Part shown: positions 43,081 through 55,459 of the stretch, in pieces | Numbering within the stretch: position 1 is the stretch's first letter | Layout: every line of letters begins with the position of its first letter | NCBI GenBank assembly: GCA_039024635.1 | Contig: JBCCQA010000010.1 | Coordinates: forward strand, 1 to 64,000 | From: Kuafuiihalomonas sp039024635 | Lineage (GTDB): Bacteria; Myxococcota; Kuafuiibacteriia; Kuafuiibacteriales; Kuafuiibacteriaceae | Length of the DNA stretch: 64,000 bases | Direction: 5' to 3' | The notes under the pieces: generated by a model | What the model saw: only the letters and a program-made list of their open reading frames with translations | What the model was told of the DNA's origin: nothing | Database searches by the model: none | Position numbers and translations under genes: made by a program

Positions 43081-43110
43081 TGTGACACTCGGAGTATCAC
43101 TAATGTCACA
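43081..43110. promoter_or_regulatory. Inverted repeat upstream of the ECF sigma gene
   Basis: TGTGACA at 43081-43087 and TGTCACA at 43104-43110 are perfect 7-nt inverted arms with a 16-nt spacer. The site is in the 115-nt gap before the sigma gene start, at a distance fitting a promoter or operator. The element TGTCACA is a known -35 motif of some ECF groups (for example ECF41), so autoregulation is possible. The 16-nt spacer rules out a CRP-type half-site arrangement. Confidence 0.5.
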
Positions 43111-43122
43111 GGAGGTGCATGG

Positions 43123-44004
43123 CTAGGATTGATGAGCGTCGTCGGTATCCGGGACCAGTCGGTCGAGCTGGCGATAGTCCATTTCGAGGACGCCGTCGGC
43201 GCGTTCATTCATCATGTCGGCGAAGCGAGCGCCCAAGACGACGTCCGCAGGCCGGTAGACCTGCTGGGCCTGAACCGAATCGGCGTATACGGCGTCGACG
43301 CCGGACACGCTGACCAAGATGACCATGCTCGGATCGCTTGAGGGGTCCCAACCATGAAGGGGGCTCCCTTCATCGATGCGATGCATCAGTTGCCAACTCA
43401 GCCAGAGGAGCGGGTTGTCGGCCACGACCAGAGGCAAGCGCTCCCATCGACGGGTTCTCGACCCCTCCTGACTCACATGGGTCGTGAGGGCCGAAGCGTG
43501 GGCATGGGCGTCGGCGATCTCGGTCGTGCGGGCGTTGGCCGCCCGAATCATCAAGTGAGGGACCCCGTCCCAGTTCGTGATCACCGCGTGCTTGGCGAAG
43601 AGAAGATTGGCGCGAGGTCGAGACAGCTTTGCGAAGACCAAGCCCGTAGCCAACGCGAATCCCATCAAGCCGATGAAAGCTTCACAGGTGACGAGGGCGT
43701 TGGACCAGGCCGATATCGGGGACATCGCTCCGTAGCCAATGGTAGCCATGGTCTGGACGCTGAAGAAGAAAGCGTCGCCGAAGTGACCGGCCCGGGCGTG
43801 CTCGATCCCACCCGGGTCGACCCAATACAGGGTAGCGAAAGCGAGATTGCCAAAGAGGTAGATCGAGAACAGCCCGAGGAGCAGTCCGCCCCAGCTCGTT
43901 TCCAAGAGTCGTGCGTAGAGGTCGGACCAGGTGCTGTTGGGCCGGGCGATCCGCTCGACGACCCGAAGCTGGGTTGGACGTCCCGAAGGAACCCTGGGCT
44001 TCAT
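43123..44004 (-). CDS. Inward-rectifier-type potassium channel (KirBac-like)
   Basis: 293 residues from the ATG at 44004. Two TM helices flank a pore with the K+ selectivity filter TIGYG (TMATIGYGAMSP). A slide-helix N-terminus and a cytoplasmic beta-rich C-terminal domain (about 150-290, LLFAKHAVITNWDGVPHLMIRAANAR) match the Kir family. It would conduct K+. It overlaps the htpX stop by 4 nt (ATGA), so channel and protease are translated together. Confidence 0.9.
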   Translation of the reverse strand: MKPRVPSGRPTQLRVVERIARPNSTWSDLYARLLETSWGGLLLGLFSIYLFGNLAFATLYWVDPGGIEHARAGHFGDAFFFSVQTMATIGYGAMSPISAWSNALVTCEAFIGLMGFALATGLVFAKLSRPRANLLFAKHAVITNWDGVPHLMIRAANARTTEIADAHAHASALTTHVSQEGSRTRRWERLPLVVADNPLLWLSWQLMHRIDEGSPLHGWDPSSDPSMVILVSVSGVDAVYADSVQAQQVYRPADVVLGARFADMMNERADGVLEMDYRQLDRLVPDTDDAHQS

Positions 44005-44888
44005 CCTGCCTGTCGAAGCGCTTCGATGCGGGCCTCGATCGGGGGATGAGAAGAGAACCACTGCATCATGCTCTTCCCGCCGGTGCGGATCCCAAAGGCC
44101 TGAACCGCTTCCGGAAGCGAGGAAGGCTGATGGTCCGACTGAAGGCGCTGAAGCGCGCCGATCATGGAAGGCGCACCCACGAGCTGGGCAGCCCCCGCAT
44201 CGGCCCGGAACTCACGATGCCGACTGAAGGCCATGACGATCACGGTGGCGCCGATGCCGAGGAGAACCTGGGTCGCGAGGGAGACGCCCATGTAGGCGAG
44301 GTAGGAGATGCCGCCCCCTCGGTCGTCCGAGCGACCGAGGGCGTTGCCCGCTATCCACCCCGCTGCCCGGGAGAGAGCTATCACGAAGGTGTTCAGCACA
44401 CCCTGGAGCAAGGTCATGGTCACCATGTCGCCGTTGGCGACGTGGGAGACCTCGTGGGCCAGGACGGCTTCCACCTCCGACTTGCTCATTCCCCGCAGGA
44501 GACCATGGCTCACGGCTACCAGAGCGCTGTTGCGTCGAGCGCCGGTCGCGAAGGCATTCATCTCGGGCCCGTCGTAAATGGCGACGTCCGGAAGGCCGAT
44601 GCCCGCCTGTCGAGCCTGCTGCTCGACCGTACTCTTTAGCCAGGCCTCGACCTCGTTTCTGGGCTGGTCGATGACCCGGGCACCCGTCGTCCAGAGAGCC
44701 ATCTTCTTCGACAGCGCCAGGGAGATGAAGGCCCCGCCAAAGCCGAACACGGCCGCAAAGCCCAACAGGGCCGGCATGTTCAACCCGTTGGCGGTGAGGA
44801 ATCGATCGACCCCGAACAGGGAGGCGACGATGGAGAGCAGTACGAGGACCGCCAGGTTGGTCCCCACGAAGAGCAAGATCCGCTTCAT
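44001..44888 (-). CDS. htpX: Membrane zinc metalloprotease HtpX
   Basis: 295 residues. Two N-terminal TM helices; M48 zinc-binding motif HEVSH (LAHEVSHVANGD), downstream Glu in HREFRADAGAAQL, and NAFATGARRNSALVAVS typical of HtpX. It degrades misfolded membrane proteins. The length fits E. coli HtpX (293 residues). Confidence 0.95.
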   Translation of the reverse strand: MKRILLFVGTNLAVLVLLSIVASLFGVDRFLTANGLNMPALLGFAAVFGFGGAFISLALSKKMALWTTGARVIDQPRNEVEAWLKSTVEQQARQAGIGLPDVAIYDGPEMNAFATGARRNSALVAVSHGLLRGMSKSEVEAVLAHEVSHVANGDMVTMTLLQGVLNTFVIALSRAAGWIAGNALGRSDDRGGGISYLAYMGVSLATQVLLGIGATVIVMAFSRHREFRADAGAAQLVGAPSMIGALQRLQSDHQPSSLPEAVQAFGIRTGGKSMMQWFSSHPPIEARIEALRQAG

Positions 44889-45041
44889 GTTCGCAGGGTG
44901 GGATAGTCACCCGAGCCGCGGGGTCAAGCTGAGGCAATTCCCGATTGCGTGCCGGTCTTCGGATCGAGACAACCCCTATGCTCGGCACAAAATGGCGTCC
45001 GCCCCTTCCCGTTCGGCCCTCCTTGGCCCCAGAATCGAAGC

Positions 45042-45278
45042 ATGCGACTCCGCGCCTTTATCCCCTCCTCTCTGGCCCTGGGCATCCTGGGTGTCCTCTT
45101 TTCGCTGGGCACCGTCATCTATACCGTCGCCAGCAGGGCCGGGTGCCACGCCCGGCGAACGGCGCCCACCCATTCCTTCGAGCGCGCCCACGACGGAGAG
45201 GTCCAGGAAGGCCGAGGCGAGAGCCCTTGCCCTATGATGCGCTACGAGCCCGCGCCCGAGGGCACCCACGGGATCTGA
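45042..45278 (+). CDS. Small single-TM hypothetical protein
   Basis: 78 residues from the ATG at 45042. One TM helix or uncleaved signal (LALGILGVLFSLGTVIYTVA) followed by an Arg/His/Glu-rich tail with two Cys. No family is seen. It ends at TGA 45276-45278 in the same frame as the TfoX C-domain gene that follows at once, so the two could be one broken or coupled unit. Confidence 0.4.
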   Translation: MRLRAFIPSSLALGILGVLFSLGTVIYTVASRAGCHARRTAPTHSFERAHDGEVQEGRGESPCPMMRYEPAPEGTHGI

Positions 45279-45281
45279 GTC

Positions 45282-45644
45282 CTGAAAGGACGACCGTATC
45301 CGAACGGTGAGACGGACCCCGAGGTCCTCGCGCTTCCCAACATCGGGCCAAGAGTCGCTGAACGACTCAGCAGAATTGGCGTTTTGCGACGTAGCGACCT
45401 GGATCGATTGGGGGCCGTCCAGGCCTACCGCCGCATGAAGCGAGCGGGCATGAACCCTTCGTTGCGACACGACCTATTCGGGCTCGAAGCCGCCCTCCTC
45501 GGGCTTCGATTGGGAGAGCTATCGCGGGTCCGACGTCAGGCTCTCGCTCGGGAGGCCCTAGGACTCCCAGAGACTTCGACCCCCATCGACACGCGGACCC
45601 GAGGCTTCGTTCCGGCTCGAGACCATCGTCGCCGGTCTCATTGA
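45282..45644 (+). CDS. TfoX C-terminal-domain protein
   Basis: About 120 residues. The family pattern is clear: LPNIGPRVAERLSRIG, DLDRLGAVQAYRRMK and LFGLEAALLGLRLGELS, the helix-hairpin-helix TfoX C-terminal domain. This domain is found with TfoX/Sxy competence regulators or alone. No ATG, GTG or TTG lies in frame between the preceding TGA (45276-45278) and LPNIG; a CTG at 45282, 3 nt after that stop, is the only usual alternative. It converges with the DUF2461 gene (7-nt overlap). The N-terminal TfoX domain is absent. Confidence 0.65.
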   Translation: MKGRPYPNGETDPEVLALPNIGPRVAERLSRIGVLRRSDLDRLGAVQAYRRMKRAGMNPSLRHDLFGLEAALLGLRLGELSRVRRQALAREALGLPETSTPIDTRTRGFVPARDHRRRSH

Positions 45645-46330
45645 ACCCAGCGCGTGCCTTCTTCACTCGGACCGACCTGCTCGGCTAGCCAGGCGTTCAT
45701 CTTCCGCGCTTCGGCCCAGGTCTCGGCGATGCGCTCCAGGGCATCGGACTGGACGATCCAGGCCGGCGGTCGCTTCTTCCAGCGCCAAGTCTTGCTCGCC
45801 GTCAGCCCTTTGTGTCGCAGGAACCGAACCCGGGGATGGTCCTTGGCGTAACCTCGGGGCGCAGTCTTCAGGGCCTCGCCCCCGATCTCGAAGCCTGCGG
45901 CCTCCAGCCGATCGACGATCCGCACCAGTGCCGGGCCGGTGCGCCCGTCATCCACGCCTTCCCGCAGACGTTTGCACTGGTCCTTGGCCATGTCATGGAT
46001 GCCCGTGGCCACGAAAGCGTGGTCCGCCTCCAGGTGCAGGTAGTGGACGATGCCTTTCGCCTCCATGACCACCGAGGCGTGGGTCTTGTAAGGCCGCTTG
46101 TCCTTGCTGAAGCGCACGTCCCGATGAACCCGGAAGACCTTGCCGGCGCCGAAACTCGGCTCGGCATCTTCGAGGAAAGCCTCGAGCGGTTCCTTCCACA
46201 AGGCTTCGTACCGACCCTTGTTCTCCGTAAACCAAGCCCGTTCGTTGTTCTCGGCCAGCTCGGCCAAGAACCGAAAGGCAGCCGGAGAGAAGCCCCGAAA
46301 GGCTTGAGCCTTCAGCTTTCGCTTCGCCAT
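45638..46330 (-). CDS. DUF2461 family protein
   Basis: 230 residues from the ATG at 46330 (MAKRKLKAQAF). Family features include FLAELAENNERAWFTENKGRYE near the start, FRVHRDVRFSKDKRPYKTHAS and RFLRHKGLTASKTW. DUF2461 proteins are widespread and soluble, with no proven function. Neighbours give no strong hint: the TfoX C-domain gene converges on its end, and nnrU diverges from its start. Confidence 0.88.
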   Translation of the reverse strand: MAKRKLKAQAFRGFSPAAFRFLAELAENNERAWFTENKGRYEALWKEPLEAFLEDAEPSFGAGKVFRVHRDVRFSKDKRPYKTHASVVMEAKGIVHYLHLEADHAFVATGIHDMAKDQCKRLREGVDDGRTGPALVRIVDRLEAAGFEIGGEALKTAPRGYAKDHPRVRFLRHKGLTASKTWRWKKRPPAWIVQSDALERIAETWAEARKMNAWLAEQVGPSEEGTRWVQ

Positions 46331-46414
46331 GGCTCGCCATCGGCCATGCCCGGGCTCCGAGCAAGCCCTCCAGGACGACTTGCCCCTCAGGCCGACTGGA
46401 TGAGAGGGAGGCCC

Positions 46415-47113
46415 ATGGGAAGCCTGCTCCTCGCGGCCGCCTTCTTCGTCGCCATTCACTTGGGCATCTCGGGCACCCCGCTCCGAGACAAGCTGGTTCG
46501 GCGGATCGGAGAAGGGCCATACACGGGGGTCTTCTCCTTGGCCTCCTTCGCAGGCATGGGCTGCCTGATCGCGAGCTACGGATCGGCGCGGGTCGGCGCC
46601 TCCCTTCTGTGGTTTGCGCCAGGCTGGCTCGTCCTGGCCGGCGCCCCACTGATGGCGGTGGCGGTCTTGGCCGTGGTCTTGGGCCTGACCACCCCGAGCC
46701 CTACCCTGGCTCAGGTCGACGCCATGGCCTTGGCCCGACCCGAACCTGCCCAGGGCGTTCTGCGCATCACCCGACACCCCTTCTTGATGGGGACCTCTCT
46801 ATTTGCGGTGTTCCATGCCGTCGTAAATGGCGACACGGCCTCCCTGGTCCTGTTCGGAGCTCTTCTCCTCGTTTGTCTGGCCGGAGCGCCCTCCATCGAC
46901 GCCAAGCGTGCTCGGAAGCACGGCGAGGTCTGGGCGCGCTTCGCCGACAAGACCAGCATCGTGCCCTTCGCGGCCATAGCTCGAGGGAAGAACCAACTGG
47001 TCCTCGGCGAAATCGCATGGTGGCAGTGGGTAGCGGCCCTCGGCGCGTACGCGGCCTTGGTTTGGGCTCATCCACGCTTGTTTGGGGCTTGGGCCATCCC
47101 TGGCTTGGGATGA
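46415..47113 (+). CDS. NnrU-family membrane protein
   Basis: 232 residues from the ATG at 46415, preceded by GAGAGGGAGG. About six TM helices; the NnrU/isoprenylcysteine-methyltransferase-like core RITRHPFLMGTSLFA and the downstream ARKHGEVWARFADKTS are diagnostic. NnrU is linked to nitrite/NO reduction in some bacteria, but many members have no denitrification genes nearby, as here. Confidence 0.88.
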   Translation: MGSLLLAAAFFVAIHLGISGTPLRDKLVRRIGEGPYTGVFSLASFAGMGCLIASYGSARVGASLLWFAPGWLVLAGAPLMAVAVLAVVLGLTTPSPTLAQVDAMALARPEPAQGVLRITRHPFLMGTSLFAVFHAVVNGDTASLVLFGALLLVCLAGAPSIDAKRARKHGEVWARFADKTSIVPFAAIARGKNQLVLGEIAWWQWVAALGAYAALVWAHPRLFGAWAIPGLG

Positions 47114-47120
47114 TCAGGTC

Positions 47121-48113
47121 CTAGCCGAGGGCAAGACGGACTTCGTCCTGAAGAGCGGCCGGCTTCAGGACTTCGCAATGGCGGCCCCAGCGGAGGACAA
47201 AGGGGACGACCTCGGTAAGGTCCGTGACCCAGAAGCTGAGACGAACCCAACCATCGTCCTGGAGAACCGAACGCTGGTCGGGTTGGTAGCTCCGGGCGGT
47301 GACGTAGGATGCGACCTCTGGAGAGAAGAGAAGCTCGACCTCGGTCTCCTGACCCCCCGCATGCAGTCCAAAGGCGCCACGGAAGAGCTGGTCTAAGGAA
47401 AAGTCCGAGGGACGTTCGAAGCTGACACTTCGAGCGACGACCTCGGTGAAGCGCTCCACCGCGTAGATGCGAACCGCCAGGTCAGTCCAGTCCCTGCGGT
47501 AGCTTCGGGCCCCGACCGCGTACAGCCCGTAGCGGTACAGGACGATGGCGTAGGGGCGAAGGACGCCGGACTTTTCGCGAGCCTGGGTGCCCAGACTTCG
47601 GTAGCGGAAGGCGAGTTCCCTGTCCTCCAAGGCACAGTTCATCAGGGTGACGATGAGCTCGGTCTTGCCTTCGTAGTTCTTGTGACCGTCGTCGGGGACA
47701 AAGGCTATCCGCTCGCCGATGTCCTCAACGTTCATCTTCTGCTGCCGGGGGAGCGAGGCCACGACTTTGTTGAAGATGCTCGTCACGTCCTTTCGAAGCG
47801 GCGTGCCCTCGAACACCTCGAAGAGGCGTCGCGTCGCGAGCAGGGCGTAACACTCGGGAATCGTGAGCTTGAGCTTGGTCGAGCCCGGCTCGTCCAGCCT
47901 CACGCGAACGTGGTTATCCTCGTCCCGCTCACGCTCGATGGGCAGTCCGGCCGCTTGAAGGGCGTCGAGGTCCCGCTTGACCGTGCGCTGGTCGACCGCG
48001 AAGTGCTCGGCCAGCTCCTGATAGCGCACACCAAAGCGCTTGGCCCGGATGACCTCCACCATCTGGAACATCCGAACGGCCTGGGTCGCTTCACCTTTCT
48101 TTCGACCCGGCAC
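47121..48113 (-). CDS. WYL-domain transcriptional regulator
   Basis: About 330 residues from a GTG at 48113, or 316 from the ATG at 48071; neither has a strong ribosome site. The N-terminal winged helix-turn-helix is RYQELAEHFAVDQRTVKRDLDAL (DeoR/HTH_11 type). The middle WYL-like domain reads LRPYAIVLYRYGLYAVGAR, and a WCX C-terminal region ends with FVLRWGRHCEVLKPAAL. Such proteins sense nucleic acid or nucleotide ligands and control genes. It converges with nnrU (7 nt apart) and follows the NRAMP gene on the same strand by 47 nt. Confidence 0.85.
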   Translation of the reverse strand: MPGRKKGEATQAVRMFQMVEVIRAKRFGVRYQELAEHFAVDQRTVKRDLDALQAAGLPIERERDEDNHVRVRLDEPGSTKLKLTIPECYALLATRRLFEVFEGTPLRKDVTSIFNKVVASLPRQQKMNVEDIGERIAFVPDDGHKNYEGKTELIVTLMNCALEDRELAFRYRSLGTQAREKSGVLRPYAIVLYRYGLYAVGARSYRRDWTDLAVRIYAVERFTEVVARSVSFERPSDFSLDQLFRGAFGLHAGGQETEVELLFSPEVASYVTARSYQPDQRSVLQDDGWVRLSFWVTDLTEVVPFVLRWGRHCEVLKPAALQDEVRLALG

Positions 48114-48160
48114 GGGCCGAGCCTGCCCGAGTCCTAGGCCGCCTTCAAATCGGAGTCGGC

Positions 48161-49306
48161 TCAGCCGAAGGCTCGCCCCAGCAGACGAAGTCCCAAACAC
48201 AAGCCAACGATGAGAACGAGGACACCGGCCAGGTTGGCGGCCCATCCGTTGACGTCTCGCCCCAAGAGATCGCGACGGTTCATGGCCGCGAGCAAGAAGA
48301 CGATGACCACCGGGAGCAAGAGTCCGTTGGCCGCTTGCGCGGTCACGATGAGGGCCAAGGGATCCAGCTCGGTCCCGCCGTAGAGCACGCCACATACTAC
48401 GACCAAGAGCCGAGCCCGGCGCGACCATCGCGTCCCGGGAAACAGCTCCCCGATCACCAAGCCCGCGGCCAGAGGCGCCGTCAGGGCCGAGCTCGAGCCC
48501 GCCGCCAAGAGCCCCAGGCCCAAGGCGTAGCGACCGGCGACCCCCATCGAAGACTCCAGGCCCCGGGCAAGGTCCAAGGGGCTTTGGATTGTATGCCCCG
48601 GCAGCTCGGCTGCCGTCCCCAAAATAAAGAAAGAGACCAGCCCGCCGAGAGCAATGGCGAAGGCGCCCCCCAGTCGCGCGCCCTCACCCTCCACCCGAAC
48701 GGCGGCCGCATGGAGGAAGAGGTTGTAGGGGACGATGGTGGTGCCAACGAGCGCCACCGCGAGCTCGGCCTCACTCCTGGGCGCCATACCGGACACACTC
48801 GAGGCGGGGGAAGAGGCGCTCCCCAAGTAAGCCACGCCGAAGGCCAGGCTCATGGCGAGGACGACAGCAGCGAGGACCCGCTGCAGAGAGCCGAGTCCTT
48901 CCGACCAGAGCACCATCGAGGCCCCGGCGCCAAGAATGAGCAGACCGGGCAGCCTCGGAAGCGAGGGCCCGACTAGGAGTTCGAGACCCAGGAGGGCGCC
49001 GGTCATGTTCCCGGCCTCATAGGCCGCGTTGCCCACCAGCAGCGCGCCCAGCACCAGACTCGCAATCACCCCTCGCAAGAAGGGCCCTCGTCCTCGAACG
49101 AGGGCGGTCGCGAGCCCCATTCCCGTCCGCGCGCCCAGCCGCACTGCCATGTCCTGGAGGACGAGAGTGGCGAGGATGGAGAAGATCAGCGCCCAAAGGA
49201 GACCGTAGCCCGATCGAGCGCCGGCCAAGGTGCAAGTCGCCACCGTCCCGGGCCCTACGAAGGCAGCAGCGACCAGGACGCCCGGCCCGAATCCACGGGC
49301 TCTCAG
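48161..49306 (-). CDS. NRAMP-family divalent metal transporter
   Basis: 381 residues if it starts at CTG 49306, 360 if at GTG 49243. The GTG start would cut off TM1. The codons between encode RARGFGPGVLVAAAFVGPGT, the conserved NRAMP N-terminal GPG...GPG segment, so translation must begin upstream. The only in-frame candidate is the CTG that overlaps the DUF2891 stop as CTGA. About 11 TM helices; TM6 reads VPYNLFLHAAAV, close to the metal-site MPHN(L/I)(Y/F)LHS. NRAMP proteins import Mn2+ or Fe2+ with protons. The TM1 metal-site DPGN is GPGT here, so substrate choice may differ. Confidence 0.85.
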   Translation of the reverse strand: MRARGFGPGVLVAAAFVGPGTVATCTLAGARSGYGLLWALIFSILATLVLQDMAVRLGARTGMGLATALVRGRGPFLRGVIASLVLGALLVGNAAYEAGNMTGALLGLELLVGPSLPRLPGLLILGAGASMVLWSEGLGSLQRVLAAVVLAMSLAFGVAYLGSASSPASSVSGMAPRSEAELAVALVGTTIVPYNLFLHAAAVRVEGEGARLGGAFAIALGGLVSFFILGTAAELPGHTIQSPLDLARGLESSMGVAGRYALGLGLLAAGSSSALTAPLAAGLVIGELFPGTRWSRRARLLVVVCGVLYGGTELDPLALIVTAQAANGLLLPVVIVFLLAAMNRRDLLGRDVNGWAANLAGVLVLIVGLCLGLRLLGRAFG

Positions 49307-50424
49307 CGGAGCCCCCGTTCGGTGATCAAGTAGGTCGCGAAGCTCGCGAGCCAGTGGCCCCCTTCGTAGTGCTCGCCGGTCACCGAGGCCAAACCGACCT
49401 CACGATGTCGACGTGCCGCGGCTTGAAGCGCCGGCCGCCTAGCATCCGTCGACGGGAGGGCGGAAGCGATCCCCTCCAGGGCCCAAGCCCGGCTGATGTT
49501 CAATCCGTCGAGATGGACGAGCTTCCCATCGCTGGGGTCCAGGACCACCCCCGGCTCAAGCCAGTTGCTGTCCCCGTCACGGGGGACGTGGGGCAGGAAG
49601 CCGTCCAACCAGCGCCCGTAGCTGTCCGCCCCGAAGACCCGTCGCATGAGGTCGGCCTCCATCAAGCAGGGCGACAAGAAGTCCTCCCCCGAGGGCTCAT
49701 AGTGAAGGGGACAGTTCCGATCTTTGGCGTGGAAGACGCGGCTCTTCTCGACCAGTCGCGCCCGGAGCTCCTTGCGCCCAACGGTGTCCGCATAGTCGAG
49801 CATGAGTCCGAAGGCGAAGGCGCTCTGATTGTGGGTGCCGAGCCGGATGGGGTAGGCGAGGTTTTCCAGCCACGTCATGAGATTGCCAACGATGGCCTCC
49901 TCGAGGGGGCGCAGCCTGGCCCTCCATTGGTCTTCTCGCGCCTCCTCCAGCTCGGCCACGAGCTGGAGGTACCAGGCGATGCCATAGGGTCGCTCGAAGG
50001 CTGGTCGGTCTCGGTAGTAGGCGAGTTCGGCCACCATCTTGGCTTCGGTGAAGCTCTGATCGAGGGCGGCCCGAATCATCTCGGCCCGAGGTCCCTCGCT
50101 CCGTCGGAGCCAGCGGACGAGCATCCAGTGCCCGTGGACGGCGGAGTGCCAGTCGAAGCAACCATGGAAGGCTGGGGTCAGGGCTCGGGGGGGCGCGACG
50201 TCTTCGTCCGAGCGCAGGACATGGCTTATCTTGTTGGGATAGGGGCGATGGATGCAGTCCAGGGCCAAACGAAGGAAGCGAGCCTCGGGACCTTCGCCCA
50301 GGTCGCCCTCCGAAAAGGCAGGCGGCGACTCCGGCAGCGCCTCGGGCGTGGGCTCGGGCGCCGAAGTCCGGGTGCAGGCCGAAACGAGGAGCGAGAAGGC
50401 GAGAGCCGGGGCAGCGCGGGTCAC
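49303..50424 (-). CDS. DUF2891 lipoprotein
   Basis: 373 residues from a GTG at 50424; the signal ends in a lipobox (LLVSAC). The DUF2891 core is clear: YPNKISHVLRS, PAFHGCFDWHSAVHGHW, GTHNQSAFAFGL, GEDFLSPCL. The fold is an alpha/alpha toroid like glycosyl hydrolases, but no activity is proven. The gene is divergent from the manA-fusion gene and its stop overlaps the probable start of the NRAMP gene. Confidence 0.85.
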   Translation of the reverse strand: MTRAAPALAFSLLVSACTRTSAPEPTPEALPESPPAFSEGDLGEGPEARFLRLALDCIHRPYPNKISHVLRSDEDVAPPRALTPAFHGCFDWHSAVHGHWMLVRWLRRSEGPRAEMIRAALDQSFTEAKMVAELAYYRDRPAFERPYGIAWYLQLVAELEEAREDQWRARLRPLEEAIVGNLMTWLENLAYPIRLGTHNQSAFAFGLMLDYADTVGRKELRARLVEKSRVFHAKDRNCPLHYEPSGEDFLSPCLMEADLMRRVFGADSYGRWLDGFLPHVPRDGDSNWLEPGVVLDPSDGKLVHLDGLNISRAWALEGIASALPSTDARRPALQAAARRHREVGLASVTGEHYEGGHWLASFATYLITERGLR

Positions 50425-50556
50425 GGCTGAGGACCTTGGCCCCGAGGGGCCAGAGAGTAAACCCGAGTTCAACAGCGGATGGGAGCCTAGCGGCGCTTCC
50501 GGCCCGACTTCGGCGGTCCTTTGATGCCCGAGTTGCGCTAGGTTCAGCGGGCCGGC

Positions 50557-54840
<4,284 letters not shown>

Positions 54841-54983
54841 GCGAGACTCCACTCCGCGATATGAGGGAAGAACCTGAGCACGGACTCCCTGATGACATGA
54901 CCCAAACGCCCAAGCTCGAAGCTCCGGTTCATCCTTCGAAATGCAGACGCTATGATCCCGGAGCAGGCTGTGCGAGGCTTATC

Positions 54984-54996
54984 GCAAGCGGCTTGC
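54984..54996. promoter_or_regulatory. Palindrome GCAAGC-G-GCTTGC before the Fur-family gene
   Basis: A perfect 6-nt palindrome with 1-nt centre lies 4 nt before GGAG (55001) and 19 nt before the ATG of the Fur-family gene. A TATGAT at 54951-54956 could be the -10 box, which would put the palindrome just after transcription start, a good place for autorepression. It is not the classic 19-nt Fur box. Confidence 0.45.
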
Positions 54997-55015
54997 AAAA
55001 GGAGCCCAACCAACC

Positions 55016-55459
55016 ATGAGCCAGAGGGATCGAGGACGAGAAGACGCGCGGGCCCTCCTACAGGCCCACGGACTGCGGGTGACGGCGCCCCGCCTCGCGG
55101 TGCTCGACCTCTTGTCCGCTGAATCTCAGCCCCTCACCCACACGGCGGTTGTCGACCGTCTAGCCCACGTGGCCGATCCTGCGACCATCTATCGAAACTT
55201 GGTCAAGCTGACCGAGAATGGGCTGGCCCGGATAGCTTCCCGAGCGGAAGGCATGGCGCACTACGAACTCGTGCGGGCAGAAGCGCCCGCCCACGAGAAT
55301 CACCCGCACTTCGTGTGCTCGGACTGCGGAACCGTCTCGTGTCTTCCAGAAGACGTGGCGCCCAAGCCCCAGGCCCGCGGCCGCTGGCGAAAGGCCCTCA
55401 AGGAAGCAAACATCCAGCTGGAAGGCACCTGCCCCGACTGCCTGGACGAGTTGAGCTAG
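55016..55459 (+). CDS. Fur-family metal- or peroxide-responsive regulator
   Basis: 147 residues. N-terminal winged helix (LRVTAPRLAVLDLLSAE, DPATIYRNLVKLTENGL), then the metal-binding region with HYELV, HENHPHFVCSDCG and a second CPDC. These two CXXC pairs form the structural Zn site of Fur/PerR proteins. It may sense Fe, Zn or peroxide; the sequence alone does not decide which. A palindrome sits between the likely -10 box and the ribosome site. It converges with the MobA-like gene (4-nt overlap). Confidence 0.9.
   Translation: MSQRDRGREDARALLQAHGLRVTAPRLAVLDLLSAESQPLTHTAVVDRLAHVADPATIYRNLVKLTENGLARIASRAEGMAHYELVRAEAPAHENHPHFVCSDCGTVSCLPEDVAPKPQARGRWRKALKEANIQLEGTCPDCLDELS

Noticed and set aside
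48161..49243. NRAMP starting at the GTG at 49243
   Set aside because: This would remove the conserved first segment of the transporter, which is encoded in frame just upstream.
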